Below are positions 63,666 to 64,000 of a DNA stretch of 64,000 bases, in pieces (within the stretch, counting starts at the first letter, position 1; each line of letters opens with the position of its first letter). The translations under genes and the position numbers were made by a program. The notes below the pieces were generated by a model. The model made no database searches. It had not been told where the DNA came from and saw only the letters and a program-made list of their open reading frames with translations. The stretch spans positions 44,087,151 through 44,151,150 of the forward strand of contig CP092879.1 of NCBI GenBank assembly GCA_030710605.1, read 5' to 3'. Source of the DNA: Cordylochernes scorpioides. Lineage: Eukaryota > Arthropoda > Arachnida > Pseudoscorpiones > Chernetidae.

Positions 63666-64000
63666 TATTTTGGCATATATAGAAGACTGCCTACATCTAT
63701 GGGATAGTATTTGTTCAGATTGTTTCGTATGTATTATGATACATTTTGTCTCTAGGGTCCCCTGTAGTAAAAAAAAAAAGAGGTTCTGCCTCCTCCCTCT
63801 TGCAGATGGTACAGGTTGGGAAAATCCTCACCCCGCCTTCAAATTTGATTTGCATACTGCGTCCTGTGTGCAGTCTGGATAAGCACCTGTCATATGTTGT
63901 GGTAAACTCATTGTATGTTATTTACCGTTGAATGGTTTTCCTATGGTTTACAGCGCCGCCTAGTTAACGCATACAAATTTCATTTGCTTTTCAGCCAGAC
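63666..64000 (+). other. Possible host exon at 63806-63901, weak
   Basis: A good pyrimidine tract (ctgcctcctccctcttgcag) is followed by 96 bases and a gtaaac donor-like site. Frame 0 is open for 32 codons (MVQVGKILTPPSN...); another frame reads DGTGWENPHPAFKFDL then stops. No domain recognised. Window ends before context is clear. Confidence 0.25.

Overview
This window is AT-rich eukaryotic DNA made almost wholly of mobile elements and their debris. I could not identify a complete host gene. Mos1-type and other mariners, Ty3/gypsy LTR elements, LINEs, a hAT relic, Helitron ends, tRNA-derived SINEs and very many foldback repeats point to an invertebrate, most likely an arthropod. The LINE tail with a CxxC-ELTPTHIFSC finger reminds me of spider genomes, but that is from memory and weak. 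A run of exactly 100 Ns (16418-16517) shows this is a draft scaffold.

Layout. 1-2333: broken copies of a dispersed repeat (called R1 here) and a mariner end. 2339-6723: a Ty3/gypsy element on the minus strand with 168-bp LTRs and a TAGTG target duplication. Its gag is open and its pol is broken. 6789-10460: a LINE end with a tandem repeat grown from it, a 575-bp palindrome (R3) and repeats R5, R6 and R7. 10470-11762: a frameshifted mariner. 11763-16657: mosaics of R2, R10, R1, LINE tails and a SINE. 16658-17946: a Mos1-like mariner with an uninterrupted 350-aa transposase, lying inside R1. 18552-22993: a pogo-like MITE, foldbacks, R2, a SINE and a LINE tail. 23039-24824: a deleted hAT element. 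26685-28570: a 36-bp minisatellite. 28799-29000: a retro-inserted palindrome. 30591-33207: a foldback with a tRNA-like centre, a LINE tail and a Helitron. 33858-35620: a decayed gypsy pol. 36540-41962: two 5'-truncated LINEs. 42000-53501: R3, R4, R5 and R2 repeats, a mariner stump and a 681-bp TRIM. 56474-61231: a young Ty3/gypsy element with nearly identical LTRs and one frameshift near the end of pol. 61232-64000: a Helitron end, repeats and two weak candidate host exons.

Most unusual signal. Many foldback repeats that otherwise share no sequence carry a hammerhead-ribozyme-like core: CTGANGA, then stem II, then GAAA, then a self-complementary stem III, then NUH, with a stem I closing the two ends. 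Two R2 copies (19412-19453 plus, 50945-50986 minus) carry the same 42-nt motif with every conserved core position and all three helices. R3 copies at 8319-8363 and 63206-63247 and the palindrome at 28799-29000 carry close variants. Known Penelope-like elements and retrozymes use such ribozymes, so these repeats are probably their remnants. No Penelope reverse transcriptase is visible here.

The elements form nested layers: mariner in R1, LINE in R2, R1 in a pogo MITE, and a small MITE in R10. Target-site duplications let several insertions be bounded exactly. All calls come from reading the sequence; no database search was run.
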